A DNA stretch of 64,000 bases from Rhizobium freirei PRF 81 (GTDB lineage: Bacteria; Pseudomonadota; Alphaproteobacteria; Rhizobiales; Rhizobiaceae). The position numbers and the translations under genes are program-made. The notes under the pieces were generated by a model. It saw nothing but the letters and a program-made list of their open reading frames with translations. It was not told the DNA's origin and searched no databases. Positions 45,106-55,000 of the stretch are shown here, piece by piece. How positions within the stretch are numbered: the first letter of the stretch is position 1; the number at the start of each line of letters is the position of its first letter. Where the stretch lies: the NCBI RefSeq assembly GCF_000359745.1, contig NZ_AQHN01000011.1:186001-250000 (forward strand). The letters are read 5' to 3'.

Positions 45106-46164
45106 CTACATCGCCTCCCGGCGTCCCAGCAGCCGCATGGGGATGCCGGAGGCAAGCGCCGAGGCATAGCGCGCCTTCTGAAAATGACCGTTTAGCGACA
45201 GCCTCGGCAGCAGGGTAGGGGCGCCGCCGCTTGCCGCCGTGATCATGCCAGGTCGCGTCGTGACGCCGAGCGAGAAGCCGAGTTCGGCAGCGAGCCTGCC
45301 CTCTCGCGATGAGGCCGCATCGATCGTTCCATACGGATAGGCGATCGCGATCGGTCGTTTCCCCGTGATATCGGCCACATAATCGGCTGAAAGCGCCATT
45401 TCCGCCGCAGCCTCTGCTTCGGGCAGCCGCGCCAGCGCCCGATGGCTCACAGTATGCGCGCCAAGCGAAGTGAGGGGATGGCGGGCGAGGTCCCGCAACT
45501 CCGCCCGATCCATGATCGATGCGCGGACGATATCCAGCGGCTCCAGGCCATTCCGTCTGGCGAGATCGTCGATCCGCGCCACGGCCTCGCTTTCGTCATT
45601 GCCATGAACGAAAGCCGCAAAACGGGAAAAGGCAGCCTGCTTCTGGCCGTGCTTGCCGAGCGGCAGGAATTCCTCGCCGGACCCGAAATCGAATGACAGC
45701 CGATCCAGCCGCTCAAGCAGTTCCGCCAGCGTCTCCCACCATAGGCTATGGGTCCGTTCCGAAAGGCCCCGAGCAACGAAGATTGTAAAGGGCGCATCGT
45801 GGCGGGCGAAGATCGGCAGGGCGTGGTCGAGATTGTCGCGGTTGCCGTCGTCGAGCGTGAAGGCGACGAAGGGCGGCTTGCCGTCGGCGTTCGCGACGCG
45901 CGCCGGCAATGCGCCAAGCGGGATGAACTCGTAGCCGTCCTTCTTCAGACGTCCGATCGCCCGGTCGAGGAAATCGGGAGTGACTTCGAGATGGGCGTTG
46001 GGTGCGAAGCGGCGGGGAAGGGCAGGGCGGACATGATGCAGCGTGAATATGCAGCCCATGCCGGCGACGTCCCGCATCAGGCCGGCGCCCTTAAGAATTG
46101 CGGCCGCCTCAAGTCCGCTGGAGATCAGCCTGCGCTTCAGGCGGACCTTGATGCCCTGTTCCAT
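45106..46164 (-). CDS. Polysaccharide deacetylase family protein
   Basis: The 352-residue protein has the NodB-type carbohydrate esterase 4 fold. The metal-binding Asp pair is in FTLDDGNRDN near residue 101, and the zinc His pair is in LGAHTVSHRALA near 237 (H-x3-H). IAYPYGTID near 273 is the third motif. Such enzymes deacetylate chitin-like, peptidoglycan or exopolysaccharide substrates. There is no clear signal peptide, so a cytoplasmic or membrane-peripheral step is likely. The substrate is unknown. Confidence 0.85.
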   Translation of the reverse strand: MEQGIKVRLKRRLISSGLEAAAILKGAGLMRDVAGMGCIFTLHHVRPALPRRFAPNAHLEVTPDFLDRAIGRLKKDGYEFIPLGALPARVANADGKPPFVAFTLDDGNRDNLDHALPIFARHDAPFTIFVARGLSERTHSLWWETLAELLERLDRLSFDFGSGEEFLPLGKHGQKQAAFSRFAAFVHGNDESEAVARIDDLARRNGLEPLDIVRASIMDRAELRDLARHPLTSLGAHTVSHRALARLPEAEAAAEMALSADYVADITGKRPIAIAYPYGTIDAASSREGRLAAELGFSLGVTTRPGMITAASGGAPTLLPRLSLNGHFQKARYASALASGIPMRLLGRREAM

Positions 46165-46391
46165 GCGGGTCGATCCGGTTGACGAATGTCGAGGCTGTAG
46201 CCCATCCCCATTAAACCTTACTGAATCTTTGCCATAATTTCCAATGCGTTAATAGTTATTTTACCAGGAAGGGCAAAATTGGAGAACTATGGAGGCTGTT
46301 GCCTCAATATCGCACTGATATCAGGTTTTCTGTCGCAAAATCATACAGGGATTGATGCGGTGTGTTGGCATTCTTTCGGTTGGGGACGAAT

Positions 46392-47702
46392 ATGAAAAGA
46401 CTTTTGATGGCCCTGTCTGCGGCCGTCCTGCTGGTGAGCGCCCCTGTGGCGAGCTTCGCCGGCGGCGCCTATTTCATCATGGATGCGAAGACCGGCAATG
46501 TGCTGGCTTCCAACAATGCGGATGACCTCAACCATCCCGCATCGTTGACCAAGATGATGACCTTGTACATGACCTTCGAGGCTATCCATCGCGGCAAGCT
46601 CAGCTGGAACACCCGCATACCGGTATCGCGCGCTGCCGCCACCAAGCCGCCGACCAAGCTCGGCCTGAAGTCGGGCGGCACGGTGACCGTTCGCGAAGCC
46701 GTCGACGGTATGATCATCAAGTCCGCCAACGATGCCGCCGCCGCGATGGCGGAAGCGCTCGGCGGCAGCGAAAGCGGCTTTGCCCGGCTGATGACGCAGA
46801 AGGCACGCGAGATCGGCATGCGCCGTACTGTCTTTGTGAACGCGTCCGGCCTCCCGAGCATGCAGCAGGTGACAACCGCACGCGATATGTCGACGCTTGC
46901 CGTTGCGCTCATCAACAACTACCCCGAGGAATACCGGCTCTTCTCGCAGCCGAGCTTTACCTATCGCGGCCATCGCGTTCGCGGCCACAATAACCTCATG
47001 TATCGCTACGAAGGCATGGACGGCATCAAGACCGGCTATACCAATGCCTCCGGCTTCAACCTCGTCAGCGCCGTGCGTCAGGGCAATCGCCGGGTGATCG
47101 GCGTCGTCATGGGCGGCGCCACCGCACGCGGCCGCGACGCGTTGATGGCCTCACTGCTCGACCGCTACGTGCCGAAGGCAAGCCCGGCCGCGACATCGCG
47201 ACTGCTCGCCAGCGTCGGCGGCGGCAAGGTGGTAAAGCAGGTCGAAGTGGCCTCCGCATCCGACGATGTCGATACGCAGACCACTGCCACCGCGACGCCC
47301 GTCACCGCGACGACAACCACAACGACGATCGCCCGCAAGCGTGTCGAGTCTGCTCCTCTGGCATTTGCCGCGGCCTCTAACGTCACCGTTCCGATGGATC
47401 GCCCCGTTGCCATGGACCAGATCCTCGTGGCCAACAAGCCGGCGGCGACCGGCGGCTGGCAGGTGCAGATCGCCGCTACGCCAACCGCACAGGCCGCCAA
47501 GGATCTGTTGTCCGAGGCGAAGTCCAGAGCTGGCAATGCGCTCGCCAACGCCTCGCCATACACGGAAGCCGTCGGCAAGGGCGGCAACACGGTCTACCGT
47601 GCCCGCTTTGTCGGCTTTGCGAGCCGCGACGATGCGAATTCCGCCTGCTCGGCTCTGAAGCGTAAGGACTTCGATTGCATGCTGCTGCCGAACAAGGGCT
47701 GA
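46392..47702 (+). CDS. D-alanyl-D-alanine carboxypeptidase with C-terminal SPOR domain
   Basis: The 436-residue protein trims the fifth residue of murein stem peptides. A signal peptide spans about residues 1-23. The class A penicillin-binding motifs are all present: SLTKMM near 51 (nucleophile Ser), KSAND near 111 and KTG in GIKTGYTNASGF near 213. After a Thr-rich linker (about 295-330) the last 75 residues form a SPOR domain (GGWQVQIAATPTAQAAKDLL...), which targets denuded glycan at septa. GGGGA upstream supports ATG 46392. A strong terminator follows. Confidence 0.92.
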   Translation: MKRLLMALSAAVLLVSAPVASFAGGAYFIMDAKTGNVLASNNADDLNHPASLTKMMTLYMTFEAIHRGKLSWNTRIPVSRAAATKPPTKLGLKSGGTVTVREAVDGMIIKSANDAAAAMAEALGGSESGFARLMTQKAREIGMRRTVFVNASGLPSMQQVTTARDMSTLAVALINNYPEEYRLFSQPSFTYRGHRVRGHNNLMYRYEGMDGIKTGYTNASGFNLVSAVRQGNRRVIGVVMGGATARGRDALMASLLDRYVPKASPAATSRLLASVGGGKVVKQVEVASASDDVDTQTTATATPVTATTTTTTIARKRVESAPLAFAAASNVTVPMDRPVAMDQILVANKPAATGGWQVQIAATPTAQAAKDLLSEAKSRAGNALANASPYTEAVGKGGNTVYRARFVGFASRDDANSACSALKRKDFDCMLLPNKG

Positions 47703-47726
47703 GCATAGAACCAAACGGATAGATGC

Positions 47727-47766
47727 GAGCCGGCGGGGAAAGCCTCCGCCGGCTCGACTTTTTTGT
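47727..47766 (+). terminator. Terminator after carboxypeptidase gene
   Basis: An 11-bp perfect stem (CGAGCCGGCGG / CCGCCGGCTCG) with a 9-base loop is followed by ACTTTTTTG, a classic Rho-independent terminator 25 bases after the stop codon. Confidence 0.92.
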
Positions 47767-47810
47767 CGGAATCGTTCATTTCTGTCTAGAACATAAGAGG
47801 AACGATATCG

Positions 47811-48119
47811 ATGCTGGAAGATCTGATGCAGCAGTTCGAAGCGGCTTCGGCAAGCTATGCCGCCGACAATGGCCTTGAACGCGACGACGACTGGTTCGTT
47901 CTGAAACTCCAGGAGGAGATGGGCGAATTGATCCAGATCTGGAACAGGGTCACGGGCCGCGGGCGTCGCAAGGGCATGACCGAAACGGAGCTGGCAACGG
48001 CTTTGGCCGACGAGACGGCCGATGTGCTCGGCCATGTCCTTCTCTTCGCACACCGCAACGGCCTCGATCTGGCTGCTGCCGTCGAGCGCAAATGGTATTT
48101 CCAGCCTCGGGAGACTTAA
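47811..48119 (+). CDS. MazG-like nucleotide pyrophosphohydrolase
   Basis: The 102-residue protein matches the short all-alpha NTP pyrophosphohydrolase (MazG) fold. The metal-binding EExxE-like motif is in KLQEEMGELIQIW near residue 31 and the second acidic motif in LADETADVLGHVLLF near 64. Such enzymes hydrolyse NTPs or dNTPs to NMP plus diphosphate, cleaning the nucleotide pool. GAGGAA upstream supports ATG 47811. The 3' end is 12 bases from the convergent tldD. Confidence 0.83.
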   Translation: MLEDLMQQFEAASASYAADNGLERDDDWFVLKLQEEMGELIQIWNRVTGRGRRKGMTETELATALADETADVLGHVLLFAHRNGLDLAAAVERKWYFQPRET

Positions 48120-48131
48120 TGGCTTGGCGGC

Positions 48132-49547
48132 TTATGCTTTGGTGCCGCCTACCGTGACCTGATCCATCCGCAGATGCGGCTGGCCGACGCCGACGGGAAT
48201 CCATTGGCCGGCCTTGCCGCAATTGCCGATGCCGGTATCGAGCTTCATGTCGTTGCCGATCATCGAAACCCGCTTCATGGCCTCCGGCCCATTGCCGATC
48301 AGCATGGCGCCCTTGATCGGAGCGCCGATCCTGCCGTTTTCGATGAGATAGGCCTCGGTGCAGCCGAAGACGAACTTGCCGGACGTGATGTCAACCTGGC
48401 CGCCGCCGAAGGAGACGGCATAGATGCCCTTCTTCACCGAGGCGATGATTTCTTCCGGCGTTTTGTCGCCGCCGAGCATGTAGGTATTGGTCATGCGCGG
48501 CATCGGCGTGTGGGCGTAGCCCTGGCGGCGGCCATTGCCGGTCGCCTTCATGCCCATCAGCCGTGCATTCTGCCGATCCTGCATATAGCCGACCAGCTTG
48601 CCGTTATCGATCAGCACATTATAGGCCGAGGGAGTGCCTTCATCGTCCACCGTAATGGAGCCGCGGCGGTTCTCGATCGTGCCGTCATCGACGACGGTCA
48701 CGCCGGGTGCGGCAACCATCTGGCCGAGCAGGCCCGCGAAGGCCGATGTCTTCTTGCGGTTGAAATCGCCTTCCAGCCCGTGCCCGACGGCCTCGTGCAG
48801 CATGACGCCCGGCCAGCCCGAGCCGAGTACGACGTCCATCGTCCCCGCCGGCGCATCGATCGCCTCGAGGTTGACGAGCGCTTGCCGCAAAGCTTCGTCA
48901 GCGCCGCTATGCCAATTGTCCTGGGTCACGAAATCGCCGAAGCCGATGCGGCCGCCGGTGCCGAAGGAGCCGGACTCCTGGCGGTCGCCGTCCCCAACGA
49001 CCACGGAAATGTTGATTCGCGTCATCGGGCGGATATCGCGCACGCGGTGGCCATCGGCGCGAAGGATATCGACCACCTGCCAGCTCGCGGCGATGGATGC
49101 CGTCACCTGCCGCACTTTGTCGTCTTTATCGCGCAAGTAACTGTCGATCTGCTGCAGAAGCGTTGCCTTCTCCTCGAAGGTCGGCGCACCGATCGGGTTC
49201 TCGTCGCCGTAGAGCATCTTGTTGGTGCGCTGAGGAGCGGCGGCATAGGAGCCGGCGTAGCCCGAGGTGACGGCGCGCACAGCGTCGGCGGCGCGCTTCA
49301 GCGCAGCTTCCGAAAGATCGCCCGCATGGGCGTATCCCACCGCTTCGCCCGCCACGGCGCGAAGACCGAAGCCCTGTTCGGTATTGAAGCTTCCGCCCTT
49401 CATCCGGCCGTTGTCGAAGGTCAGCGATTCGGCCTGGACATGTTCGACGAAGAGCTCGCCGTCGTCGGCACCCGAAAGCGCCTCGGCCACGATGGTCCGC
49501 AGCTTGGCTTCGTCGGCGTCGAAAAGAGTTAGGAGATCGGTATTCAT
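48132..49547 (-). CDS. tldD: Metalloprotease TldD
   Basis: TldD is the zinc subunit of the TldD/TldE (PmbA) protease that degrades unfolded peptides and matures peptides such as microcin B17 and CcdA. The 471-residue protein has the zinc motif HEAVGH in MLHEAVGHGLEGDFNRKK near residue 259, plus GFGLRAVAGEAVGYAH near 60 and QGYAHTPMPRMTNTYMLGG near 345. ATG 49547 is supported by family length. No tldE/pmbA gene is in the window. The IalB-like gene lies 63 bases upstream on the same strand. Confidence 0.94.
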   Translation of the reverse strand: MNTDLLTLFDADEAKLRTIVAEALSGADDGELFVEHVQAESLTFDNGRMKGGSFNTEQGFGLRAVAGEAVGYAHAGDLSEAALKRAADAVRAVTSGYAGSYAAAPQRTNKMLYGDENPIGAPTFEEKATLLQQIDSYLRDKDDKVRQVTASIAASWQVVDILRADGHRVRDIRPMTRINISVVVGDGDRQESGSFGTGGRIGFGDFVTQDNWHSGADEALRQALVNLEAIDAPAGTMDVVLGSGWPGVMLHEAVGHGLEGDFNRKKTSAFAGLLGQMVAAPGVTVVDDGTIENRRGSITVDDEGTPSAYNVLIDNGKLVGYMQDRQNARLMGMKATGNGRRQGYAHTPMPRMTNTYMLGGDKTPEEIIASVKKGIYAVSFGGGQVDITSGKFVFGCTEAYLIENGRIGAPIKGAMLIGNGPEAMKRVSMIGNDMKLDTGIGNCGKAGQWIPVGVGQPHLRMDQVTVGGTKA

Positions 49548-49610
49548 GGGTCAGTTGCTCCGTTCAGAGCCGATGTAGGTTTCGCACGGCGCAAGAGCAA
49601 GCCCATCCCG

Positions 49611-50225
49611 TCAGGGAAGGGAGTCGTAGCCCTCGGCGAAGCCCTTCAGATCGACAGGAATGCCGATGCCTTCTTCCGGCGACTGGAAGACGATGAAGGT
49701 TGCCGTCGCGCCGCTGCGCAGCGTCTTCAGCAGCTCGTCTTCAAGCACGACTTCAGCATAGCAGCCATCGGAGAAGCAGCGGACGAAATAGGCGCGGCCG
49801 ATATCCTTGCCGTCGATGTTGAGGCCGAGGCCGTTCGGCAGCAGAACGCCGAGCGGCGCAAGCACGCGCAGGATCTTGGACTTGCGGTCGGCGGTCTTGA
49901 GCACGACGACGGAAAGGCCGATCTCGGGACGATCCTCGGCGATCACGTTCTGCATCAGAGCGCATTGCTCGGTCGAGGCGCCTGCCGGCTTGTCGCAGAC
50001 GACGGACCATGCGCCGTGGCTCGAACGCACCGTGCCGGGTGGTTGCGGAACCTGGCTGGTGGGAACCTGTTGCGTATGAGGCTGCGGCTGGCCCTGCTGT
50101 TGGGGCTGTAGCTGCTGCGCCGGCGGCTGCGTCTGTTGTGCTTGTTGCGCCCATGCAGGCGCCGCGACTGCGGCAACGACGCTGCCGGTAACAAGCAAAA
50201 GCCGGGCGAGGGAACGAAAACCCAT
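49611..50225 (-). CDS. Invasion-associated locus B (IalB) family protein
   Basis: The 204-residue protein has a signal peptide (about residues 1-26), a Gln/Pro-rich low-complexity spacer (about 27-65) and the IalB domain (about 66-200, HGAWSVVCDKPAG...CALMQNV, AYFVRCFSDGCYAEVVLEDELL). IalB was first described in Bartonella invasion; family members are widespread periplasmic proteins in non-pathogenic alphaproteobacteria. ATG 50225 has AGAGG just upstream. Four Cys in the domain probably form disulfides. It is followed by tldD after 63 bases. Confidence 0.87.
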   Translation of the reverse strand: MGFRSLARLLLVTGSVVAAVAAPAWAQQAQQTQPPAQQLQPQQQGQPQPHTQQVPTSQVPQPPGTVRSSHGAWSVVCDKPAGASTEQCALMQNVIAEDRPEIGLSVVVLKTADRKSKILRVLAPLGVLLPNGLGLNIDGKDIGRAYFVRCFSDGCYAEVVLEDELLKTLRSGATATFIVFQSPEEGIGIPVDLKGFAEGYDSLP

Positions 50226-50560
50226 GGAAACCTCTAGATTCGAATCAGTGCCGCTATTGTTGAAGCCCAGACCGGCAAATGAAAAGCCCCGGGTGCTGGA
50301 TTCCAATCGACTACGGCGGAAATACGACATCTACTCCATTTTGTCCGGGTGGCGCCATGGACCGCGATGCAATTTTTCGTATGATGATGAAATGATTGCC
50401 ATGTTCGGTCGGCGGGGGAGGAACTTCGCGCAAAAATGCCGCACTAACAAATGTCTTGAGTTGTTGCGGAGCACCCCAAACTGTGGTTTGAAGCGCAATG
50501 GATTGTAGGGATACTGCGTTTGAGGAAGATCTGGGATCAAACGCTGGAGGGAGAGACATC
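50226..50560. other. Divergent region upstream of coxB and IalB genes (335 bp)
   Basis: This region should contain the promoters of the minus-strand IalB gene and the plus-strand cox cluster. I could not assign a clear -35/-10 pair or regulator box. A 94-codon plus-strand open frame (50224-50508) has no recognisable product and was not called. Confidence 0.45.
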
Positions 50561-51451
50561 GTGATAAAGAGAGCTTACGCGGCTCTGGCGGCTATGATCT
50601 GTCTGCTTTTTGCGACAGGTAGCTACGCCGATCAGCCGAAACCTTGGGAAACCGGTATGCAGGAAGCGGCAACCGGCATCATGCATCAAATCCGCTGGTT
50701 TGAGGCATACACGCTTTGGTTTATCATTCCGATCACGCTGCTGGTTCTCATCCTCCTCGTGGTCGTCATGGTGAAGTTCCGGGCCTCCAAGAGCCCAGTA
50801 CCCTCCAAGACGAGCCACAACACGCTGATCGAGGTGATCTGGACCATCGGTCCCGTTCTCGTTCTGCTGTTTCTGGCAATTCCCTCCTTCAATCTTCTCA
50901 CCGACCAGCTGACTTTTCCGCAGCAGACCGACGTGACCGTAAAGGCGACGGCGACGCAGTGGCAGTGGAACTACGAATATGAAAACGCCGGCGCGACGCC
51001 GGTCGCTTTCGATTCGTTCATGCTGAAAGAGCCGGATCGCGCTGCCGCCGGCAAGGACGACAAATCGAAATATCCTCGGCTGCTCGCCGTCGATAACGAG
51101 ATGGTCGTGCCAGTCGGCAAGAATGTCCGCGTTCTCGTCACCGCCGCGCCGGCCGACGTCATCCACTCCTTCGCAGTGCCGTCCTTCGGCGTCAGGATCG
51201 ACGCCATTCCGGGCCGTCTGAACGAGACCTGGTTCAAGGCCGACCGCGAAGGCCTGTTTTACGGCCAGTGTTCCGAGCTGTGCGGCAAGGATCACTCTTT
51301 CATGCCGATCGCAATCCGTGTCGTCTCCGACGATCAGTACAAGCAGTGGCTCGCTGCCGCTGCAACCGATCTGAACAAGGCGAACAAGGCTCTGATGGCC
51401 GCTGTCGACCAACCGGCAACCGTCAAGGTCGCCGAAAACACGGCCAAGTAA
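50561..51451 (+). CDS. coxB: Cytochrome c oxidase subunit II
   Basis: CoxB receives electrons from cytochrome c at its CuA centre and passes them to subunit I. The 296-residue protein has a signal-like N-terminus (about 1-23), two membrane helices (about 48-70 and 92-112) and a periplasmic cupredoxin domain. The CuA ligands are in VIHSFAVPS near residue 203 and GQCSELCGKDHSFMPI near 236-251. An aromatic patch WQWNYEY near 131 lines electron entry. The GTG at 50561 is chosen because GGAGG and GAGAG lie just upstream and the signal peptide starts there. ctaD follows 15 bases later. Confidence 0.94.
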   Translation: MIKRAYAALAAMICLLFATGSYADQPKPWETGMQEAATGIMHQIRWFEAYTLWFIIPITLLVLILLVVVMVKFRASKSPVPSKTSHNTLIEVIWTIGPVLVLLFLAIPSFNLLTDQLTFPQQTDVTVKATATQWQWNYEYENAGATPVAFDSFMLKEPDRAAAGKDDKSKYPRLLAVDNEMVVPVGKNVRVLVTAAPADVIHSFAVPSFGVRIDAIPGRLNETWFKADREGLFYGQCSELCGKDHSFMPIAIRVVSDDQYKQWLAAAATDLNKANKALMAAVDQPATVKVAENTAK

Positions 51452-51466
51452 GAGGGGGTAGGAACA

Positions 51467-53161
51467 ATGGCTGGATCCAAGGCACACGACGATCACTCGC
51501 ACGCTCTTCAAGACGCGCATGCGCATGACGATCATCACGCCCACAAGCAATCTTTCGTCGATCGCTGGCTGTTTTCGACGAATCACAAGGATATCGGTAC
51601 GCTCTATCTGATCTTCGCGATCTTTGCAGGTGTGATCGGCTTCCTCCTGTCCGTCGCCATCCGCATGGAATTGCAGGAGCCCGGCATTCAGATCTTCAGC
51701 GGTCTGGCGTCGATGGTTTATGGCTATTCGGGCGATGCTGCCATCGATGGCGGCAAGCAGATGTACAACGTCTTCGTCACCGCCCACGCGCTCATCATGA
51801 TCTTCTTCATGGTCATGCCGGCGATGATCGGCGGCTTCGCCAACTGGATGGTGCCGATCATGATCGGCGCGCCGGACATGGCCTTCCCGCGCCTCAACAA
51901 CATCTCCTTCTGGCTGCTCGTTCCCGCCTTCCTGCTGCTCATCCTGTCGATGTTCGTCGAAGGCCCGGCAGGTGCTTACGGCGCGGGCGGTGGCTGGACG
52001 ATGTACGTGCCCTTGTCTGGAACCGTCGGCCATCCTGGCCCGGCGATCGATCTGGTCATCTTCGCGCTGCATATCGCCGGTGCATCCTCGATCCTCGGTG
52101 CGATCAACTTCATCACCACGATCCTGAATATGCGCGCTCCGGGCATGACGCTGCACAAGATGCCGCTGTTTGCCTGGTCGGTTCTGATCACCGCATTCCT
52201 GCTGCTGCTGTCGCTGCCGGTTCTGGCAGGCGCCATCACCATGATTCTGACGGACCGCAACTTCGGCACGACCTTCTTCGCGCCGGAAGGCGGCGGTGAT
52301 CCGCTGCTCTACCAGCACCTCTTCTGGTTCTTCGGCCATCCGGAAGTCTACATCCTGATCCTGCCCGGCTTCGGCATGATCAGCCACATCATCTCGACCT
52401 TCTCGCGCAAGCCGATCTTCGGCTACCTCGGCATGGCCTACGCCATGGTCGCGATCGGCGCCGTCGGCTTCGTCGTCTGGGCTCACCACATGTACGTGAC
52501 CGGCCTTTCGCTTGACACGCAGCGCTACTTCGTCTTCGCGACGATGGTCATCGCTGTCCCGACGGGTGTGAAAATCTTTTCATGGATCGCGACGATGTGG
52601 GGCGGCTCCATCGAGTTCCGCACGCCGATGATCTGGGCGCTCGGCTTCATCTTCCTGTTCACGCTCGGTGGCGTCACCGGCGTTCAGCTCGCCAATGCCG
52701 GCCTCGACCGTGAATTGCATGCGACCTATTTCGTGGTGGCACACTTCCACTACGTTCTGTCGCTCGGCGCCGTCTTCGCGATCTTCGCCGCCTGGTACTA
52801 CTGGTTCCCGAAGATGACCGGCTACATGTACAATGAGCGGATCGGCAACTGGCACTTCTGGATCACCTTTATCGGTGTGAACATGGTGTTCTTCCCCCAG
52901 CACTTCCTGGGTCGCGCGGGCATGCCACGCCGCTACATCGACTATCCGGATGCCTATGCTGGATGGAACTACGTGTCCTCCATCGGCTCCTATGTCGCAG
53001 CCGTTGGCCTTTGCTTCTTCTTCTGGGGCGTTATAGATGCCTTCGCAAAGAAGCGCGTTGCCGGCAACAATCCCTGGGGCGAGGGCGCAACCACGCTCGA
53101 ATGGCAGCTTTCGTCGCCGCCGCCGCACCACCAGTGGGAAGAGCTGCCGCGCATCAAGTAG
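51467..53161 (+). CDS. ctaD: Cytochrome c oxidase subunit I (aa3 type)
   Basis: CtaD holds heme a, heme a3 and CuB and reduces O2 to water while pumping protons. The 564-residue, 12-helix protein has an extended His-rich N-terminus (about 1-25). The heme a ligand lies in [15 protein letters not shown] near residue 103. The CuB site includes the His-Tyr pair [16 protein letters not shown] near 288 and WAHHMY near 340. Heme a3 and a ligands are in [16 protein letters not shown] near 425. These residues make it a type A heme-copper oxidase. It is the second gene of the cox cluster. Confidence 0.96.
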   Translation: MAGSKAHDDHSHALQDAHAHDDHHAHKQSFVDRWLFSTNHKDIGTLYLIFAIFAGVIGFLLSVAIRMELQEPGIQIFSGLASMVYGYSGDAAIDGGKQMYNVFVTAHALIMIFFMVMPAMIGGFANWMVPIMIGAPDMAFPRLNNISFWLLVPAFLLLILSMFVEGPAGAYGAGGGWTMYVPLSGTVGHPGPAIDLVIFALHIAGASSILGAINFITTILNMRAPGMTLHKMPLFAWSVLITAFLLLLSLPVLAGAITMILTDRNFGTTFFAPEGGGDPLLYQHLFWFFGHPEVYILILPGFGMISHIISTFSRKPIFGYLGMAYAMVAIGAVGFVVWAHHMYVTGLSLDTQRYFVFATMVIAVPTGVKIFSWIATMWGGSIEFRTPMIWALGFIFLFTLGGVTGVQLANAGLDRELHATYFVVAHFHYVLSLGAVFAIFAAWYYWFPKMTGYMYNERIGNWHFWITFIGVNMVFFPQHFLGRAGMPRRYIDYPDAYAGWNYVSSIGSYVAAVGLCFFFWGVIDAFAKKRVAGNNPWGEGATTLEWQLSSPPPHHQWEELPRIK

Positions 53162-53170
53162 CCTGTTTCC

Positions 53171-53193
53171 GGACGCCGTGATAAACGGCGTCC
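53171..53193. other. Hairpin between ctaD and ctaB
   Basis: A perfect 9-bp stem GGACGCCGT / ACGGCGTCC with loop GATAA lies nine bases after the ctaD stop, with no T run. It may protect the coxB-ctaD mRNA 3' end or partly attenuate expression of the downstream assembly genes. This is inferred from position. Confidence 0.55.
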
Positions 53194-53219
53194 GTCTCAA
53201 CTGAGTAATTGGAAAAAGA

Positions 53220-54179
53220 ATGACGGTCATCGACAATCACGAAGCACTTGCAAAACAAGCCGAAAGCGGCCTGTCGGAGGCAAGTGCGCGCGATTATTTC
53301 GAGCTTTTGAAGCCGCGCGTGATGTCGCTGGTCGTCTTCACTGCTTTTACCGGCCTCGTGCTGGCTCCCGGCCATATCAATCCGGTTCTCGGCTTCATCG
53401 CCATCCTCTGTATTGCTGTCGGCGCCGGCGCATCCGGCGCATTGAACATGTGGTATGACGCCGATATCGATGCGGTCATGAGCCGTACCGCGCGCCGGCC
53501 GATCCCGTCTGGCCGCATCACCCCGTCCGAAGCTCTGGCGTTCGGCCTGGTGCTGTCGGGCTTCTCGGTGACGATCCTCGGCCTTGCCGTCAATTGGCTG
53601 TCTGCCGGCATTCTCGCCTTCACCATTTTCTTCTATGCCGTCATCTACACGATGTGGCTGAAGCGCTCGACGCCGCAGAACATCGTCATCGGCGGTGCCG
53701 CCGGCGCTTTCCCGCCCGTCATCGGCTGGGCCTGCGTGACGGGCAGCGTCACGGTCGAGAGCATCGTTCTCTTCCTGATCATTTTCCTATGGACGCCTGC
53801 GCATTTCTGGGCGCTGGCCCTGTTCAAGATGGGCGACTACGAGGCCGTCGGCGTGCCGATGCTGCCGAACGTCGCCGGCATTCCGTCGACGAAGAACCAG
53901 ATCGTCGTCTATGCCGTTCTGACCGCCGTCATCGGCGTCGTGCCCGCCTTCATGGGCTTTGCGAGCCTCGGTTACGGCATCGTCGCCGCTATTCTTGGCG
54001 TGACCTTCATACACTGTTCGATCGCCGTCTGGCGCATGGCCGATGGCGACGTAAAGATGGTGCCGGCAAAGAAGCTCTTCGGCTTTTCCATCTTCTATCT
54101 CTTTGCGATCTTTTCCGCGCTGCTGATCGACCGGCTCGCCGTTGTGCTGATGTCGGGCGGCGCAGGAGGCTGGCTATGA
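53220..54179 (+). CDS. ctaB: Heme O synthase (protoheme IX farnesyltransferase)
   Basis: CtaB adds a farnesyl group to heme B, giving heme O for heme A synthesis. The 319-residue UbiA-superfamily protein has about nine membrane segments, the first Asp motif in [23 protein letters not shown] near residues 77-99 and [24 protein letters not shown] near 143-166, both characteristic of CtaB/CyoE. It stands 58 bases after ctaD and its stop overlaps the ATG of the small coxF gene. It supplies heme for the oxidase in this cluster. Confidence 0.95.
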   Translation: MTVIDNHEALAKQAESGLSEASARDYFELLKPRVMSLVVFTAFTGLVLAPGHINPVLGFIAILCIAVGAGASGALNMWYDADIDAVMSRTARRPIPSGRITPSEALAFGLVLSGFSVTILGLAVNWLSAGILAFTIFFYAVIYTMWLKRSTPQNIVIGGAAGAFPPVIGWACVTGSVTVESIVLFLIIFLWTPAHFWALALFKMGDYEAVGVPMLPNVAGIPSTKNQIVVYAVLTAVIGVVPAFMGFASLGYGIVAAILGVTFIHCSIAVWRMADGDVKMVPAKKLFGFSIFYLFAIFSALLIDRLAVVLMSGGAGGWL

Positions 54180-54316
54180 TCGAGCTTGTCAAGCTGACGG
54201 AAGCGCAGAAGAAATCGCGGCGCGGGCGCAACATAGCGCTCGGCCTGGTATTGGCCGGCCTGGTGATCCTGTTCTACGCGATCACCATCATCAAGGTCGG
54301 TTCCGGACACGTTTGA
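54176..54316 (+). CDS. coxF: Small CoxF-like membrane protein of the cox cluster
   Basis: The 46-residue product has a hydrophilic, basic N-terminus ([14 protein letters not shown]) and one membrane helix ([22 protein letters not shown], about residues 20-41). Its ATG overlaps the ctaB stop (ATGA), and ctaG follows after nine bases. Small proteins of this form sit at this position in alphaproteobacterial cox clusters and are called CoxF or oxidase-assembly protein. Its biochemical role is unknown. It is easily missed because it is short. Confidence 0.85.
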   Translation: MIELVKLTEAQKKSRRGRNIALGLVLAGLVILFYAITIIKVGSGHV

Positions 54317-54325
54317 GGAGGCGTG

Positions 54326-54937
54326 ATGGAGGGGGAGGCAACGAAGAAGGCAGGAGCCGGCAGCCGGAACAACGGGCTGGTCGTTGCCATGTGCCTCAGC
54401 TTCGTTATCGGCATGAGCGCCATGTGCGCGGCAGCAGTGCCGCTCTATCGCCTCTTCTGCCAGGTGACGGGCTATAACGGCACGACGCAGCGCGTCGAGC
54501 AGGTGTCCAACCTCATTCTCGACCGGCGGATCCAGGTTTCCTTCGACGCCAATGTCGCGCCCGGTTTGCCATGGGGTTTCAAGCCGCTGCAGAAATCGGT
54601 AAACCCGAGGATCGGCGAGACGATCGAGGTCAAGTTCCAGATCGAGAACAAGTCCGACAAGACGGAGCGCGGTCAGGCGATCTTCAATGTCTCGCCGCTC
54701 GAAGCCGGTGTCTATTTCAACAAGGTCCAGTGCTTCTGCTTCAATGAGACGAATCTCGCGCCGGGGGAAAAGCGTGACATGTCGGTGGTTTTCTACGTCG
54801 ATCCTGAGATCGCCAAGGCAGTGGAGACCAAGACGATCAACGCGCTGACACTGTCATACACCTACTACCCACGGGAAGGCGCAAAGCCCGTGGCATCCAA
54901 CGACGGCGCAGTGCGGCCGGCGGAAAAAAAGCTTTGA
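54326..54937 (+). CDS. ctaG: Cytochrome c oxidase assembly protein (Cox11 family)
   Basis: CtaG/Cox11 delivers copper to the CuB site of subunit I. The 203-residue protein has a short cytoplasmic N-terminus, one membrane anchor (about residues 18-40) and a periplasmic Ig-like domain with the copper-binding Cys pair in [10 protein letters not shown] near 136. Further Cox11 signatures are [17 protein letters not shown] near 40 and [11 protein letters not shown] near 76. Start choice is between GTG 54323 and ATG 54326; GAGGAG upstream serves both. ctaE follows 63 bases later. Confidence 0.94.
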   Translation: MEGEATKKAGAGSRNNGLVVAMCLSFVIGMSAMCAAAVPLYRLFCQVTGYNGTTQRVEQVSNLILDRRIQVSFDANVAPGLPWGFKPLQKSVNPRIGETIEVKFQIENKSDKTERGQAIFNVSPLEAGVYFNKVQCFCFNETNLAPGEKRDMSVVFYVDPEIAKAVETKTINALTLSYTYYPREGAKPVASNDGAVRPAEKKL

Positions 54938-55000
54938 TGGAGAGTGCTTTTCGGTTTGACCGGAAGCAATATGGGAAAAAGTTATTCGGGGATTGCTGAT

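Noticed and set aside
50537..52489. 650-codon minus-strand open frame across coxB and ctaD
   Set aside because: It lies opposite two clear oxidase genes; the translation is a His/Asp/Arg-rich artefact without any recognisable domain.
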